The position numbers and the translations under genes are program-made. Shown in pieces: positions 24,067 to 32,093 of a stretch of DNA of 41,250 bases. The stretch spans positions 1 through 41,250 of the forward strand of contig QIKY01000213.1 of NCBI GenBank assembly GCA_003233175.1, in the 5' to 3' direction. The DNA is from Planctomycetaceae bacterium (GTDB lineage: Bacteria > Planctomycetota > Planctomycetia > Pirellulales > Pirellulaceae). The notes under the pieces were generated by a model that worked only from the letters and a program-made list of their open reading frames with translations, was not told the origin of the DNA and did no database searches. The number at the start of each line of letters is the position of its first letter. The stretch's first letter is position 1.

Positions 24067-25374
24067 ATGGCCGTTCGATTCACACGTCGTCAGATTCTGC
24101 AAACGTCGGCCGTTGCTGCGACTGCGGCGGTTGGCTTTCATGGTTCGCTGGCGGCGACTGAATCGAAGTCGCCGAATGAGCGGCTCAATATCGGCGGAAT
24201 AGGCACGGCGAATCGGGCGGGGGCCGATTTGGGCGGCGTCGCGAGCCAGAACATGGTGGCCTTGGTCGATATCGATGCGAAGTATCTGGAGCAAGCCGGC
24301 AAGCGATATTCCGCCGCGCGGCGCTACCGAGATTTCCGCGTGATGCTGGAAAAAGAAGGCGATAAGCTCGACGCCGTGGTGGTCGGAACGGCCGACCACA
24401 CCCACGCGCCGGCCGCCGCCATGGCCATGCGAATGGGCAAGCACGTCTATTGCGAAAAACCGCTCACGCACACCGTCTTCGAAGCCAGAACGCTGGCCGA
24501 ACTGGCCAAAAAGAATCATCTTGTCACGCAGATGGGCACGCAAATTCACGCCCTCGATAATTACCGCCGCGTGGTGGAATTGATTGAAACCGGCGCTATT
24601 GGCAAGGTCCGGGAAGTGCATGTGTGGGTGGGTGTTAATTACAGCGGCGCCAAATTCGTCACCAAGCCGCAGCCCGCGCATGTTGATTGGGATTTATGGC
24701 TGGGCCCCGCGCCCAAACGGCCTTATTCCATCGGCGTGCATCCCGCCCGCTGGCGAGATTTCTGGGATTACGGCACCGGCGGTTTGGGCGATTTCGGCTG
24801 CCATTACATGGACCTCGCCCATTGGGCGCTCAAGCTTCGCCACCCCACCCACTGCAAAGCCAGCGGACCGACATACGATCCTGTCGCGACGACGGCCGGT
24901 TTGGTCGTCGAATACAAGTACCCAGCGCGAGGCGATTTGCCGCCGGTCGAAATGACCTGGTACGATGGCGGGCGCCGTCCGGAAATTCTCAACACGCTCA
25001 AGCGGAAAGACGGCTCGCCGTTAAAGTGGGGCAACGGCCAACTCTTCATCGGCGAACACGGTATGCTGATTTCCGACTACGGCAAGCATTTACTCCTGCC
25101 GGAAGACAAATTCGTTGATTTCAAACGCCCCGAACCGTATATTCCCAAATCGATCGGACACCACGCCGAGTGGGTGCAGGCGATCAAGACCAATGGTCAA
25201 ACCACTTGCAACTTCAACTATTCCGGCGCCCTCACCGAAGCCGTATTGTTGGGAACGGTGGCTTATCGCTCTGGGTGCGACATCGAATGGGACGCCAAGA
25301 ATCTTAAACCAGTAGGCGCGCCCCAAGCCGAGCAATTTGTACACAAGGAATACCGCAAAGGTTGGACGCTTTAA
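24067..25374 (+). CDS. Tat-exported Gfo/Idh/MocA-family oxidoreductase
   Basis: A 435-residue NAD(P)-dependent-type oxidoreductase. The N-terminus carries a twin-arginine signal (FTRRQILQTSAVAATAAVGF), so it is likely folded before export. A Rossmann fold follows (GGIGTANRAG, ~43-52; ALVDID), then the CEKPLTHT motif (Glu-Lys-Pro at 130-132), then a GFO/IDH/MocA C-terminal domain (GGLGDFGCHYMDLAHWAL, AEWVQAIKTNGQTTCNFNYSG). The family handles sugars, and planctomycetes have many such paralogues. ATG 24067 is preferred over 24034. It stands alone; the substrate cannot be told. Confidence 0.92.
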   Translation: MAVRFTRRQILQTSAVAATAAVGFHGSLAATESKSPNERLNIGGIGTANRAGADLGGVASQNMVALVDIDAKYLEQAGKRYSAARRYRDFRVMLEKEGDKLDAVVVGTADHTHAPAAAMAMRMGKHVYCEKPLTHTVFEARTLAELAKKNHLVTQMGTQIHALDNYRRVVELIETGAIGKVREVHVWVGVNYSGAKFVTKPQPAHVDWDLWLGPAPKRPYSIGVHPARWRDFWDYGTGGLGDFGCHYMDLAHWALKLRHPTHCKASGPTYDPVATTAGLVVEYKYPARGDLPPVEMTWYDGGRRPEILNTLKRKDGSPLKWGNGQLFIGEHGMLISDYGKHLLLPEDKFVDFKRPEPYIPKSIGHHAEWVQAIKTNGQTTCNFNYSGALTEAVLLGTVAYRSGCDIEWDAKNLKPVGAPQAEQFVHKEYRKGWTL

Positions 25375-25420
25375 CGGCCGAGCGGAATTCATTTGCTGAA
25401 TTAAAGGAGTGGGCAGCACC

Positions 25421-25888
25421 TTGAAGAAGACGACCTGTTCCCAATGCGGCGCCTCCATGCCTCACCGCGCGACGTTCTGCAACGAGTGTGGTTACGAGAG
25501 TGAACTCGGCTACACTGTATCGCTTGAAACGCCGCAACAGCAGGCGCCGAACCAGGCGCTCTTGCCGAGTTGGTTTTTCCTCGCGGCCGCCTTGGTCGGC
25601 CTTTTCCTACTCATAGCGACCATTGCCGATCGAAGTTGGGGCGCGATTGCATTCATTTACCTGGGCGAGGGCTTAATCAGCGCGGGTTTCATTTGGGCGG
25701 TTGTGCTGGCCTTTCAAGACGAAATTCTAGACGGCTTCCTTTGCGCGATCTGCGGTTTCTATTTGGTCTATTACGTCATCATGGAGTGGCGGACGTGTCG
25801 ACCAGCGGTGCTGACCGGCTTTATGGGCGCCTTCATGGTGGCTACCGGCTTGGCGATACGGCACTACTTCGTCGCGGCCGTTGTCTGA
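25421..25888 (+). CDS. Zinc-ribbon plus four-helix membrane protein
   Basis: A 155-residue protein. A zinc ribbon at the N-terminus (CSQCGASMPHRATFCNECG, ~6-24) is followed by a ~20-residue linker and about four hydrophobic helices (LLPSWFFLAAALVGLFLLIA, WGAIAFIYLGEGLISAGFIW, GFLCAICGFYLVYYVIM, AVLTGFMGAFMVATGLAI). I do not recognise a named family. The frame runs to GTG 25409, but that codon lies inside AAAGGAG (25404-25410), so TTG 25421 is the likely start with this site 11 bases before. It is a single gene with a hairpin terminator behind it. Confidence 0.75.
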   Translation: MKKTTCSQCGASMPHRATFCNECGYESELGYTVSLETPQQQAPNQALLPSWFFLAAALVGLFLLIATIADRSWGAIAFIYLGEGLISAGFIWAVVLAFQDEILDGFLCAICGFYLVYYVIMEWRTCRPAVLTGFMGAFMVATGLAIRHYFVAAVV

Positions 25889-25900
25889 CAAGAAAATAAA

Positions 25901-25928
25901 AAAGCCCCTGGCATCCTCCAAGGGCTTT
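25901..25928. terminator. Bidirectional terminator
   Basis: The stem aaagccc/gggcttt (with cctgg/cc-aagg above) lies between the convergent zinc-ribbon and cold-shock genes, with A-runs on the left and T-richness on the right, suiting both directions. Confidence 0.8.
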
Positions 25929-25953
25929 CTCTTCGCTGGTGTGCGAGCGAAGC

Positions 25954-26151
25954 TTAGATCACGCAGACATTTTCAGCACGAGGACCTTTGGGCCCCTGGC
26001 CGTTCTGGTACTCCACGGTTTGTCCCTCTCGAAGCTCTTCGAACGTCGTGCCTTCGACGGCCGAGTGATGGAAGAAAACATCGCCTCCATCTGCCGAAAT
26101 GAAACCAAAACCCTTGTCAGTGACTAACTTCTTGATTGTGCCCTGTGGCAT
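25954..26151 (-). CDS. Cold-shock-domain protein
   Basis: A 65-residue single CSD protein: GTIKKLVTDKGFGFISADGGDVFFHHSAVEG with RNP1 (KGFGFI) and RNP2 (DVFFHHS), ending VEYQNGQGPKGPRAENVCVI. Such OB-fold proteins bind single-stranded nucleic acid and act as RNA chaperones. ATG 26151 has GGGAG eight bases upstream. It is the only gene between the terminator and a long leader. Confidence 0.95.
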   Translation of the reverse strand: MPQGTIKKLVTDKGFGFISADGGDVFFHHSAVEGTTFEELREGQTVEYQNGQGPKGPRAENVCVI

Positions 26152-26595
26152 GACACGCCACTCCCAAAAAAAACAGACCTAAAAACAAAAATGGTTTGGC
26201 GGAACCCTGCAATGCCAGAAAAATCCGAGACCACGGGAACCGCCTCCCCGACGTGAAAAAGCAAGGCTGCCGAAAACACCGCTCCCGGCGGGCAAACGCC
26301 GATAGTTTGGGGTTTCAGCCTTCTCATACCCTATGCCTAGACGTCTGGAATTGTAACATTTTCAATGTCGAGATAAAGAAAAATCCAGTTCTTTTGGAGA
26401 TTTCTTGCCACCCAATATCTACCGGGGGGGACACTGTTGATGTGCCTGATTCGTGTCTGTCCAGCGAAAAACAGGCGAGAAAACACGCTAAAGCGTGATT
26501 TAAGGAGATTCAAGCTTCGGCCGTCCATCAAATCTTTTTTTCGGCAGCGCACAGCGTGGACTGGTCGCCCGGCGTCGGGACGATTCAGGTATTGG
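26152..26595. other. Leader of cold-shock gene and intergenic region
   Basis: No gene is seen. Cold-shock mRNAs often have long 5' leaders, and part of this region may serve so. A small hairpin (cacgctaaagcgtg, 26484-26497) resembles the half-arm of the dispersed repeats. Confidence 0.4.
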
Positions 26596-27201
26596 TTAAC
26601 CTAATACACCGGGGAATTTTTCACTAAGCCATGCACCGAGCGCTGCGATTTTGGGTAGAGTCCCCGCTATGGCCTTGATCGCCCCCCAACTCTTTTTCAG
26701 TAATCCTTCCTTTGGTTCTTCCTTCGCTACCTGTTGTCGAAGCTGATCGAGTTCTTCCAGGATTGCCTCTTTTTCTTCGGCATCCAATTTGCTGTCGGTA
26801 GCTACTTCTTCAATCGCCTCCGTGAAAGCTGATTGGCCTTTGGCGTCGATATTCGCCGACGTAGCAACGTTGTCTTTGATGCTCTGGATGATTTGGGCTT
26901 TAACCTTCGCACCTTTTCCAACAGCGGAACCGACAACGTCCCCGCCGCCGGTATCGATTTTTATATTGTCTTTGCTCACGTAAACATCTCCCCTAATAAT
27001 AACGTTGCCAGTATGTATCGAGGTCTCGTCTCTCGCTTTAGAAATATTAATCAATCTAAAAGCAAATTCCTGGTCGTCCGCTGAAAGAGATTTGAACCAT
27101 CTCCAAATCCTCTTTTCCTGATCCGTAGGGGGCAACGATTTGATATCGTTTAGAAGGTCGCGAAAATCGTCAGTTAATTGTTCGTGATTTGGAGTGCTCA
27201 C
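26596..27201 (-). CDS. Third gene of unknown operon: Gly-rich central motif and amphipathic C-terminus
   Basis: A 201-residue protein I do not recognise. Residues ~5-55 are helical and charged (DFRDLLNDIKSLPP, IWRWFKSLSADDQEFAFRL). Residues ~63-98 are beta/Gly-rich: HTGNVIIRGDVYVSKDN, then TGGGDVVGSAVGKGAKVKA. This resembles the short Gly-Asp-Val stretches next to effector modules in bacterial conflict proteins. A helical part (~100-165, rich in Glu) follows, and the end (LLKKSWGAIKAIAGTLPKI, then ALGAWLSEKFPGVLG) is a strongly amphipathic, basic and hydrophobic helix that could meet a membrane. The start is GTG 27201, overlapping the previous stop by four bases (GTGA). A membrane-active effector role is a guess. 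Codon use is AT-richer than in the neighbours. Confidence 0.7.
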   Translation of the reverse strand: MSTPNHEQLTDDFRDLLNDIKSLPPTDQEKRIWRWFKSLSADDQEFAFRLINISKARDETSIHTGNVIIRGDVYVSKDNIKIDTGGGDVVGSAVGKGAKVKAQIIQSIKDNVATSANIDAKGQSAFTEAIEEVATDSKLDAEEKEAILEELDQLRQQVAKEEPKEGLLKKSWGAIKAIAGTLPKIAALGAWLSEKFPGVLG

Positions 27202-27569
27202 TGTCCATTCACCAGATGCTCAAGCCGGTAGGCTGGGACAATGTCTGTTTCGGACGTGTCAATGTAGCGTTGGTGAAGTCGATCTGGGAGTCTTGGGGGT
27301 ATGGTGTCCCTGGTCTCGTACTCACCCTCTAGAAGAGAGTTGTCGTAATCCATGACGCGATACACTTCGCGCATGGCGCCCAAGCTACAGAGAATCCCCA
27401 GAGCCTCGGCTAGGTCACCCGCTGGAATGCTTTTGCCATCTCTAGCAAGACGATCCAACGAGATCGACTGAACTCGCGGATGAGAAGAAATCCAGCCTCC
27501 CAAAAACGCCCATGTATCGCGTAATTTGGGGTGTTTACTGGTTAAATTCTCGAAGTTTATTGGTGACAT
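27198..27569 (-). CDS. Second gene of unknown operon
   Basis: A 123-residue soluble protein of no family I know (MSPINFENLTSKHPKLRDTW, then AFLGGWISSHPRVQSISLDRLARD, LAEALGILCSLGAMREVYRVMD, ending PAYRLEHLVNGQ). The part LAEALGILCSLGAMREVYRV with the preceding SLDRLARD suggests a small winged-helix-like fold. ATG 27569 lies inside the end of the upstream gene (overlap about 35 bp), and its own stop overlaps the next gene by four bases. Tight coupling means the three products are probably made together. Confidence 0.7.
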   Translation of the reverse strand: MSPINFENLTSKHPKLRDTWAFLGGWISSHPRVQSISLDRLARDGKSIPAGDLAEALGILCSLGAMREVYRVMDYDNSLLEGEYETRDTIPPRLPDRLHQRYIDTSETDIVPAYRLEHLVNGQ

Positions 27570-28579
27570 GATCAATCGCCCGACCTGTTGTCCTGGCGCC
27601 AACGATTAACTCGTGAGCGTTACGGCCTCCACACACAGTAAAGAGCCGCGAAGGGTCGCTGTTGAGATTTTCCGACGGAATACTCCAGCTCACCCGAAGG
27701 CTGTCGCAATGGCTATTTTCGTCCTTGGTAAGAGCGTTGACTGCTTCGGTCCTTGCTTTCAAATCATCAACTGATTCACTCTCCGTGTTAGTCTTAATCG
27801 TCGTAACCCCGCCATCGCTGTCTAAAATCTTGAGATCGCCGACGTAGAATTCATCGTTATCCGCTCGTTTTGTGGTGATATGTTTCCGAGCGCACCCGAG
27901 ATCCCAAGGACTAAAGTCACCTTCACTAATTGCGGGTTTTAGCAGTTTCCACACAACTTCAAGCCGCTGTCGTCGTGCTGTCAGGCTTTCAACTCGCTGA
28001 TTATCAACCCGAATTTCCAATATGCCAGGTTCATTCCACCTCACTACGCACACAACTCGGATAGTTTCAGCCTCAAAGTACTCGACCCGCTCGGTATCGG
28101 AAGGGTGTTTTACATCGGTTCTTCGGAAAAACTGTTCTTGCCCGTATGCTTTGAGCACCCAGTCTCGTGGTTTTCCGGAAATTCCCTTCCGAAAGTCCCA
28201 CCCACTGGTAGTCGTCTGGAACGAAATCAAATCTAGGGAAACTGCTGGCATCCCACTCGTAGCCGATCAGCTTTTCGACGATATCATCGAAGTCTTTACA
28301 ATGCTTGCGTACAGACTGATTTTTAGCTCGAAAGTAAAAAATATGTTGCTGACCATTCTCCTCGCAATCTCGCAAGAGATTGATCGGATCGTCTTTCGGA
28401 ATCAGCCCTTTAGAAACGACTCGTCGAAGGTTTTCAATCACTTCATCTTTTGAGCCCGTGATGTGAATCTCGGCCTTGGTCTCTTTGTTAATGTCTTTGT
28501 ATTTTCGCAGGAGATCACGAACCTGCTCAGCGTTACAATGTTTTTCGATGAGGACGTAGAGGTTCTCTTGTTTTGCCAT
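27535..28579 (-). CDS. First gene of unknown operon, apparently frameshifted
   Basis: Two overlapping frames, 28579-28073 and 28251-27535, read as one ~347-residue protein if one G is removed in the run read as gtggga (plus 28196-28200). The join is then DDYQWVDFRKGISGKPRDWVLKAYG, a sensible sequence. The first part (AKQENLYVLIEKHCN, HIFYFRAKNQS) and the rest (VVCVVRWNEPGILEIRVDN, WDLGCARKHITTKRA, VCGGRNAHELIVGARTTGRAIDHVTNKLREF) match no family I can name. No transmembrane helix is visible. It heads a three-gene coupled operon. The shift is either an assembly error, a natural mutation or, less likely, programmed. Confidence 0.65.
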
Positions 28580-28858
28580 GTCCGGCCCCGTCTAGTCATT
28601 TCTTCAATGAATTGATGGGAGCCAGTCTATACGCCTGAAGTTCAACAAGCAAGTTAAGGGGACGAATGAGGTCTCTGGCCTGTCAAGCCCTACCCACTAA
28701 GAACATTTTAACCATAACCTAAACCATTTTGGAAGTTTTTATGCATTCACGACGCTTGCGGTCGCTAAAAAAACCGCAATTATTCATTCGCGGGCACATT
28801 GCGGCCAAATCGCGCCAAAGTGAACCCCAACGGTCGTAAGTGCCTATTAAAAAATAGG
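28580..28858. other. AT-rich spacer upstream of the unknown operon
   Basis: Probably holds the promoter of the three-gene operon. No gene or clear repeat was seen. Base composition changes sharply toward purC. Confidence 0.4.
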
Positions 28859-29746
28859 TTACGTCCAGGCGAACGTCTCGCCGGTGAGTTGTTCGTAGGC
28901 GCTGATGTATTTTTCGCGTGTTTTGGCGATGATTTGTTCGGGCAGCGCCGGCGGCGTACTTTCTTTATCCCAGGTGGTTTCCTCCAGCCAATCGCGGACG
29001 AACTGCTTGTCGAACGAGGGCTGGTTTTTGCCGGGCGCGTATTGGTCGGCGGGCCAGAAGCGGGAGCTATCGGGGGTGAGCACTTCGTCGATCAAGATCA
29101 ACTCGCCATCGACCCAGCCCCATTCGAATTTGGTGTCGGCGATGATGATCCCTTTTTCGCGGGCGATTTTGGCGCCGCGGAGGTAAATATCCATGCTCCG
29201 CTCGCGCAGCGTTTCGGCGGTTTCGCGGCCCACGGCGTCGACCATTTTGTCGAAGGAAATGTTTTCGTCGTGCCCTTCTTCCGCTTTGGTCGCCGGCGTG
29301 AAAATGGGCTCGGCAAGCTGTCCGCATTGCGTCATGCCCGCAGGCAGCGAAATGCCGCACACACTGCCATCGCGTTGGTATTCCTTCCAGCCAGAACCCA
29401 CCAAATACCCTCGGATCACGCACTCAATCGGCACGACTTCCGCCTTGCGGCAGAGCATGGAGCGTCCGGCGAGGAGGTCGAGGTCGACGCCATCGGGCAG
29501 GTTGAAACTCGGCACGTCAATACTGAGCATGTGATTCGGCGTATCGAGCAAATCGAACCAATAGCGGCTGATTTGGGTCAGCACGCGCCCTTTGTCGGGA
29601 ATGCCGCTGGGCAAAACCCAGTCGAATGCGCTGATTCGATCGGTGCTCACGATCAGCAGGGCGTCGCCGAGGTCGTACACATCGCGCACTTTGCCTCGTC
29701 GAACGGGGATATCAGCTAACCTTGTTTCCAAGACGGCGTTGCTCAT
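28859..29746 (-). CDS. purC: SAICAR synthetase PurC
   Basis: A 295-residue cytoplasmic enzyme of purine synthesis that joins CAIR with aspartate using ATP to give SAICAR. Recognisable are GKVRDVYDLGDALLIVSTDRISAFDWVLPSGIPDKG at the start (ATP site), VPIECVIRGYLVGSGWKEY, FTPATKAEEGHDENIS and IIADTKFEWG with LTPDSSRFWP. It is of the long, eukaryote-like type, as expected in many bacteria. ATG 29746 has GGAG eight bases upstream; the frame to 29791 is spurious. No other purine gene is near. Confidence 0.96.
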   Translation of the reverse strand: MSNAVLETRLADIPVRRGKVRDVYDLGDALLIVSTDRISAFDWVLPSGIPDKGRVLTQISRYWFDLLDTPNHMLSIDVPSFNLPDGVDLDLLAGRSMLCRKAEVVPIECVIRGYLVGSGWKEYQRDGSVCGISLPAGMTQCGQLAEPIFTPATKAEEGHDENISFDKMVDAVGRETAETLRERSMDIYLRGAKIAREKGIIIADTKFEWGWVDGELILIDEVLTPDSSRFWPADQYAPGKNQPSFDKQFVRDWLEETTWDKESTPPALPEQIIAKTREKYISAYEQLTGETFAWT

Positions 29747-30097
29747 GCTAAACTCCGTAGCAGTGAATGGATGGGTGGGGGGCGCCAACAAAAATGCCGA
29801 TCACCCGCGCCGGGAGCCGACAATACTTTCAGAGTGTCACATTACTTTCAGAGCGTCACTTTCAGAGCCTTTCCTGAAAGAGCGAAGGGCCATGAAGCGG
29901 CGGGCAGTATATCACGGCAGTCGGTTCGATGGCCAGAGTGCGGCAGCGGAACGGGCGCGCGTTTTCCGGTCGAACCGGCTTGAATGCGAGCACACGCCCT
30001 TGTGCCTTTAGAATCGACTCAGGACATTTATTCGACAGACATTATTTGACAGACGATTAGTTCGACAGACGTTTTTTCACATGGACGTTTTTTTCAC
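29747..30097. repeat. Intergenic region with short direct repeats
   Basis: No gene. Two sets of short direct repeats occur: tactttcagagtgtcac-like units (about 29824-29866, three copies) and ttcgacagac-like units (about 30031-30070, three copies). They could be regulatory boxes or slippage products. Confidence 0.65.
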
Positions 30098-31582
30098 ATG
30101 GGACAAATGCAATTCCTGGCGCCGAACCGCGAACGAGTGCCGTCGCGCGCTTTGGAATCCGCGTACATTGCCGGGCAGGAGGGAATCCCCTGGCAAAGTC
30201 GAACGTTTTGGCGGGACGATTGTCTGGTTGTTGAACGGGAAATCGGCGACTCCGGCAATTTCCACCTCGCCTGGGCGACTTCCAACCACGGTGAAATGGT
30301 GCTCTCGACCGCGAGCCTAGCCGAGCGAGACGAGCCCTATCTGTTGCCGGTCGAATTGGCCAGAGGCACGCTGAATCGGCTTCGCAACCAGATGGAATCT
30401 TGGAAGATGGCGGGGCTGGAGTTGTCGCCGCGCATTTTGGAATATGTTCAGGCAGCGACCGAAAGCTTTGTCCGCAGCGCCACCTCGCAACAAGATTTAC
30501 AAGCCGCCGCCCGGCATGCCGATTTGTCGATCGATCGGAGTTTGGAGGGCGTTTTTCTGTTGGCGGAAGAATCGTCGCGCCAAATGTTGGCCTGCCGGCA
30601 TCAACAAATGCCCCGCTTGGGCACGTTGTTTGCCGTGGAAGCACCAGCGAACACACTTTCGCCCGCGGCGGAAAAAGCCTTTCTGGCAACCTTCAATTCA
30701 TGCATGACGCCCTTCCGTTGGTCGCAGATCGAAAAAAAATCCGGGCAATTCGACTGGAAACTGGCCGATGCTCAAATTCGCTGGTGCCAAGAGCACGACC
30801 TCAAGGTTTGCAGCGGACCCTTGTTGCGGTTGTCGGCCCACGATCTGCCCGATTGGCTCTTCCTTTGGGAAGGCGACTTCGACCGCATTCTCGACCACGC
30901 CGTGAAGTTCGCCGAGGCGGTCGTGCAACGCTACTCAGGACGCGTTCACGTCTGGACCGCCGTTTCCAGGATGAATGTCGGGCAGGCGATGGTGCTCAAC
31001 GAAGAACAACGTTTTCGTTTGGCGGTGGGAATGATCGAAGCCGTTCGCCGCACCGATCCTCGCACGCCCGTGATTGTGAATTTCGACCAGCCCTGGGCGG
31101 AGTATTTGGCGAATAGTCAAACTGAACTCTCGCCGTTTCATTTTGCCGACGCCTTGGTGCGCGCGGAATTGGGCGTGGCGGGAATCGGCCTTGAACTCAA
31201 TTATGGTTACTGGCCGGGCGGCTCCCTGGCGCGAGATGTTTTGGAATGCAGCCGCCAAATCGACCGTTGGGCGCAGTTTGGGTTGCCTTTGTTGATCGAG
31301 ATGTTGATTCCCAGCAGCAGTGAGGAAGATGCGTCGGCTTGGAGTCGGGCGGTTCCCGTGGCTGGCGGCGCGAATGAATTCACGCCTGAAACACAGGCCC
31401 TGCTGGCGGAGAGTTTGGCCACGATGTTTATTTCGAAGCAGTCGGTGCATGGCCTGATTTGGTCGCAACTCAGCGACGCCGCTCGGCATGAATTTTCTCA
31501 TGGCGGGGTGTTCGATGCAAAGTGGGCGCCCAAGCCGCTCATGCAGGCGTTGGCGAAAATTCGCCGGGCGCATCTCACCTAG
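30098..31582 (+). CDS. GH10-like protein with altered acid/base site
   Basis: A 494-residue protein whose second half resembles a glycoside hydrolase family 10 (beta-xylanase) barrel: CMTPFRWSQIEKKSGQFDWKLADAQIRWCQEHDLKV, then VHVWTAVSRMN, DPRTPVIVNF, and LPLLIEMLIPS. In GH10 the acid/base is the Glu of W-D-V-V-N-E. Here the aligned stretch is W286-T-A-V-S-R, with Arg291 at the Glu place. The nucleophile position keeps Glu401 in LLIEML. The N-terminal ~170 residues are not GH10. No signal peptide is present, so it may be cytoplasmic. It could be a non-catalytic relative. ATG 30098 has no clear ribosome site; ATG 30107 is an alternative. Confidence 0.75.
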   Translation: MGQMQFLAPNRERVPSRALESAYIAGQEGIPWQSRTFWRDDCLVVEREIGDSGNFHLAWATSNHGEMVLSTASLAERDEPYLLPVELARGTLNRLRNQMESWKMAGLELSPRILEYVQAATESFVRSATSQQDLQAAARHADLSIDRSLEGVFLLAEESSRQMLACRHQQMPRLGTLFAVEAPANTLSPAAEKAFLATFNSCMTPFRWSQIEKKSGQFDWKLADAQIRWCQEHDLKVCSGPLLRLSAHDLPDWLFLWEGDFDRILDHAVKFAEAVVQRYSGRVHVWTAVSRMNVGQAMVLNEEQRFRLAVGMIEAVRRTDPRTPVIVNFDQPWAEYLANSQTELSPFHFADALVRAELGVAGIGLELNYGYWPGGSLARDVLECSRQIDRWAQFGLPLLIEMLIPSSSEEDASAWSRAVPVAGGANEFTPETQALLAESLATMFISKQSVHGLIWSQLSDAARHEFSHGGVFDAKWAPKPLMQALAKIRRAHLT

Positions 31583-31583
31583 G

Positions 31584-32006
31584 ACCTGTCCAAAAACTAT
31601 TCCGTGTTTTTCGGATGCAGGCCAAGGCTGGAGAGGTTAGGCGTCTTTGATTTCATATCCTGAAAGGATAAAAGCCATTAGCCGGTGGTCGAGCGCAGCG
31701 AACACCACCGGAAGGTCGAGACGCCGACATTCCGCATCCTGAAAGGATGCCAGCGGCGCTGGAGTGTACGCTTCAGCGTGTTTTATTTTTGGCGGTGTGC
31801 GTGATTTCGAAAGCACGCTGAAGCGTACACTCCAACGGTGGGCGGCGCGAATGACAGCGTTGTTTCAAGGCGTTCGCGCCCGCTGCATCTGGCATCCCGC
31901 CGGGATGCATCGTTCGCTACGGTAGCCTACCGGTGGTGTTCGCTGCGCTCGACCACCGGCTAATGGCTGGCAAGCCTCCGGCTTGGCGAATAGTATTTGG
32001 ACAGGT
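31584..32006. mobile_element. 423-bp palindromic element with 19-bp terminal inverted repeats (MITE-like)
   Basis: Ends acctgtccaaaaactattc (31584-31602) and gaatagtatttggacaggt (31988-32006) are inverted with one mismatch. Inside are a perfect 38-bp inverted repeat (31674-31711 and 31930-31967), a second pair (ctggagtgtacgcttcagcg near 31759 and acgctgaagcgtacactcca near 31814), and small hairpins (gcatcctgaaaggatgc, gcatcccgccgggatgc, aagcctccggctt). No open frame encodes a transposase, so it would be moved in trans. Related fragments occur at 2830-3115 and 21655-21697. The shape fits a MITE or a RAYT-mobilised cluster. Confidence 0.8.
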
Positions 32007-32093
32007 ACTTAGGCCGCGAAAGAAGCACGGCTTGAGCATGCTTGTTACAATAAGCGGTGTTCTGTTGACGTTCTGTCATCACGGGAGCCACTC

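Noticed and set aside
28799-29719. 306-residue plus-strand frame
   Set aside because: Antisense to purC; His/Phe-rich shadow without domains.
30935-31573. 212-residue minus-strand frame
   Set aside because: Antisense to the GH10-like gene.
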